A stretch of 64,000 nucleotides of DNA. It comes from Leptolyngbya sp. SIOISBB. Lineage in GTDB: Bacteria > Cyanobacteriota > Cyanobacteriia > Phormidesmidales > Phormidesmidaceae. Positions 62,664 to 64,000 of this stretch are shown one piece after another (position 1 is the first letter of the stretch; every line of letters begins with the position of its first letter). The notes under the pieces were generated by a model. That model saw only the letters and a program-made list of their open reading frames with translations, was not told the origin of the DNA and did no database searches. The stretch covers positions 5,332,001 to 5,396,000 of the forward strand of contig JAAHII010000001.1 of NCBI GenBank assembly GCA_010671905.1. Reading direction: 5' to 3'. The position numbers and the translations under genes are program-made.

Positions 62664-63824
62664 TTAAGAAGCAGTAGTTAAAGCTTCTTCTGGCAGTGCA
62701 AATAGCATCTTCTTCAGATGCTTAAGGGCGGGAGTGACGATCGCCACAAAATAGGCCTCGCGCAACTTCCGCTCTGGAGCACTGCCATGGACATAAGCTC
62801 GCGCTCCAGCATGCAACATCGTCGCTTGAGCAGCTCTCAAGGAGAGTTCTGAGCCGACAATACGAGCTTGCACGACTTCCCGCAGCAGTTGGTCATCAAT
62901 CATGCCCTCGCTGGCATCCAGCCGATCTGCTAGTGCGTAGGTGCGATCGCGGGCCATTAACAAATCAGCTTCAATATCCTCAGTCTGATCATCCAAGAAG
63001 CGATTTACATGCCCCAATCGCTTATTAGACCGCTTCATCAACTCTACACAGCTATCCACCAAGCCCAAACCCATGCCCACTTGGGTCAAGATAAATCCAG
63101 GGCGGATGCGCAGAACGTATTCTTCACAGGGAGCCGCTAACACCCTGGTATCGGGCACAAACACATCGCGAAAGACGCAGCTATAGGTACCGGTGCCTTC
63201 AAGGGCGATGAAATGCGCGTTGCAGCGTAGCGTCATGCCCGCCATCTCGTCAGAAACGACGGCCATCATGTAGTCTTCACTATCGGCAATTTTGGCAGCG
63301 ATGCCGAACCAATGTCCTGGTCCTAAATTGGAGACCCAAGGTAACATCCCATTCACCCGAAAGCCTCCTTCTACAGGCTCAGCGGTCAAGGCAATTTTTT
63401 CAATCTCAACGAAATGCTTCATCGGGTTCGAGAGGCCGGTGCCTGCCAGTTGCTTGCCTGCGGCAATATCGGGCAACAATTCACTCGCCAAGGCTTGATT
63501 ATCCGTATTTTGCAAGTACCAAGTACAGGCCACTTGACACCAGGCCATAAACCCAGTGGACATGCATTCCTTAGAGATTTCTTCGATACTTTGAATGGCT
63601 GCCTTGAGGCCGAGACCAGTGCCACCCAGTTCGGGGACGACGGCATGGGCAAAAGCGCCTGCATTGCCCAGCTGATGTAAGATTTCGCTAGGATACTCAC
63701 CCTCTAAATCAATGTCTGCAACTTTGGGTGCTAAGGACTTTTGAACGACGTCTCTGACAGCTTCGGCAGCAGCTTGGAAATCGTGATTAGCACTTTTACT
63801 AGAAATTGTTTGAAGGATCTGCAT
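62664..63824 (-). CDS. Acyl-CoA dehydrogenase-like flavoprotein
   Basis: 386 residues. N-terminal helical domain (AGAFAHAVVPELGGTGLGLK), middle beta domain (GGFRVNGMLPWVSNLGPGHW) and C-terminal helical domain (RIVGSELSLRAAQATMLHAG) in normal order. The family oxidises acyl-CoAs or, in the DszC/SfnC branch, hydroxylates small S- or N-compounds with FMNH2. I could not confirm the catalytic Glu by eye. Same strand as the binding-protein gene, 600 bp apart with a terminator between, so separately transcribed. Sequence from 63825 to the window end shows no gene. Confidence 0.85.
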   Translation of the reverse strand: MQILQTISSKSANHDFQAAAEAVRDVVQKSLAPKVADIDLEGEYPSEILHQLGNAGAFAHAVVPELGGTGLGLKAAIQSIEEISKECMSTGFMAWCQVACTWYLQNTDNQALASELLPDIAAGKQLAGTGLSNPMKHFVEIEKIALTAEPVEGGFRVNGMLPWVSNLGPGHWFGIAAKIADSEDYMMAVVSDEMAGMTLRCNAHFIALEGTGTYSCVFRDVFVPDTRVLAAPCEEYVLRIRPGFILTQVGMGLGLVDSCVELMKRSNKRLGHVNRFLDDQTEDIEADLLMARDRTYALADRLDASEGMIDDQLLREVVQARIVGSELSLRAAQATMLHAGARAYVHGSAPERKLREAYFVAIVTPALKHLKKMLFALPEEALTTAS

Positions 63825-64000
63825 TGTGAGTTTATTTCAGTTTTGAGGATGTGACAGCCAGGAGAGTCAACCTGAATTGACCAGTAATGAAGAATCGCTT
63901 TTAAGCTATCAAGTTTCAACCATAAAAGCTATGAACTGAGCATGCGACTAATCAGTTGGTCGAACCCGTTGGTCTGAAAAGTCGCGATCGCCGACATAGA

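Noticed and set aside
1-64000. CRISPR arrays, restriction-modification or toxin-antitoxin systems
   Set aside because: No regularly spaced direct repeats and no cas, methylase-nuclease pair or convincing small toxin pair were seen. The ASCH and HNH genes alone are not evidence for a defence island.

Overview
The window is chromosomal DNA from a cyanobacterium. The octamer GCGATCGC (HIP1) and its core are scattered through genes and spacers. Marker genes agree: hoxEFUYH bidirectional hydrogenase with a CP12-type gene, chlP geranylgeranyl reductase, acyl-lipid desaturase desC, DUF4359 and DUF2236 proteins, and a CmpR/NdhR-like LysR regulator. PEP-CTERM proteins and many short palindromic repeats suggest a filamentous, Leptolyngbya-like lineage; that last step is inference.

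Layout. 1-6 kb: a c-di-GMP signalling protein cut by the window edge, GDP-fucose synthase, chromate transporter and a LysR regulator. 6.3-11.6 kb: hox operon on the minus strand (hoxE-F-U-Y-cp12-hoxH). 12-30 kb: desC divergent from a methionine gamma-lyase-like gene, two PEP-CTERM proteins each broken at a homopolymer, tRNA-His, Ap4A phosphorylase, a candidate small RNA, rqcH, remA, sufE, a MATE pump, AAG glycosylase, fructosamine kinase and tRNA-Phe followed by a decayed tandem copy. 30-36 kb is accessory: a GNAT gene ending in an attC-like sequence, a duplicated AraC-regulator/hydrolase module whose two copies have decayed in opposite ways, an ASCH protein, a GT39-like membrane protein and an HNH fragment. 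36-46 kb: SLH-glycosidase, chlP, a STAS protein, an ISAs1-like insertion with a 10-bp target duplication beside a decayed gene pair, an Rre1-like regulator and a DEAD-box helicase. 46.5-52 kb: methyltransferase, polyamine pair speB plus a speD-speE fusion, MATE pump. 53.8-59.9 kb: an arsenic island (arsR1, acr3, methyltransferase, arsC, arsR2, arsP, an unrecognised Cys-rich gene, arsH). 60.4-63.8 kb: a CmpA/NrtA-type binding protein with an unusual N-terminal domain and an acyl-CoA dehydrogenase.

How genes work together. The hox genes encode a complete NAD(P)-linked NiFe hydrogenase without its maturation protease. speB and speD-speE overlap and should jointly make spermidine. The arsenic island covers arsenate reduction, arsenite export, organoarsenical export and oxidation, with two different ArsR sensors. 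Three dispersed repeat families (A, B, C) occupy many spacers. Several genes are broken by one-base changes in homopolymer runs, so slippage or assembly error must be weighed throughout. All function calls come from reading the sequence and motif memory; no database search was run.
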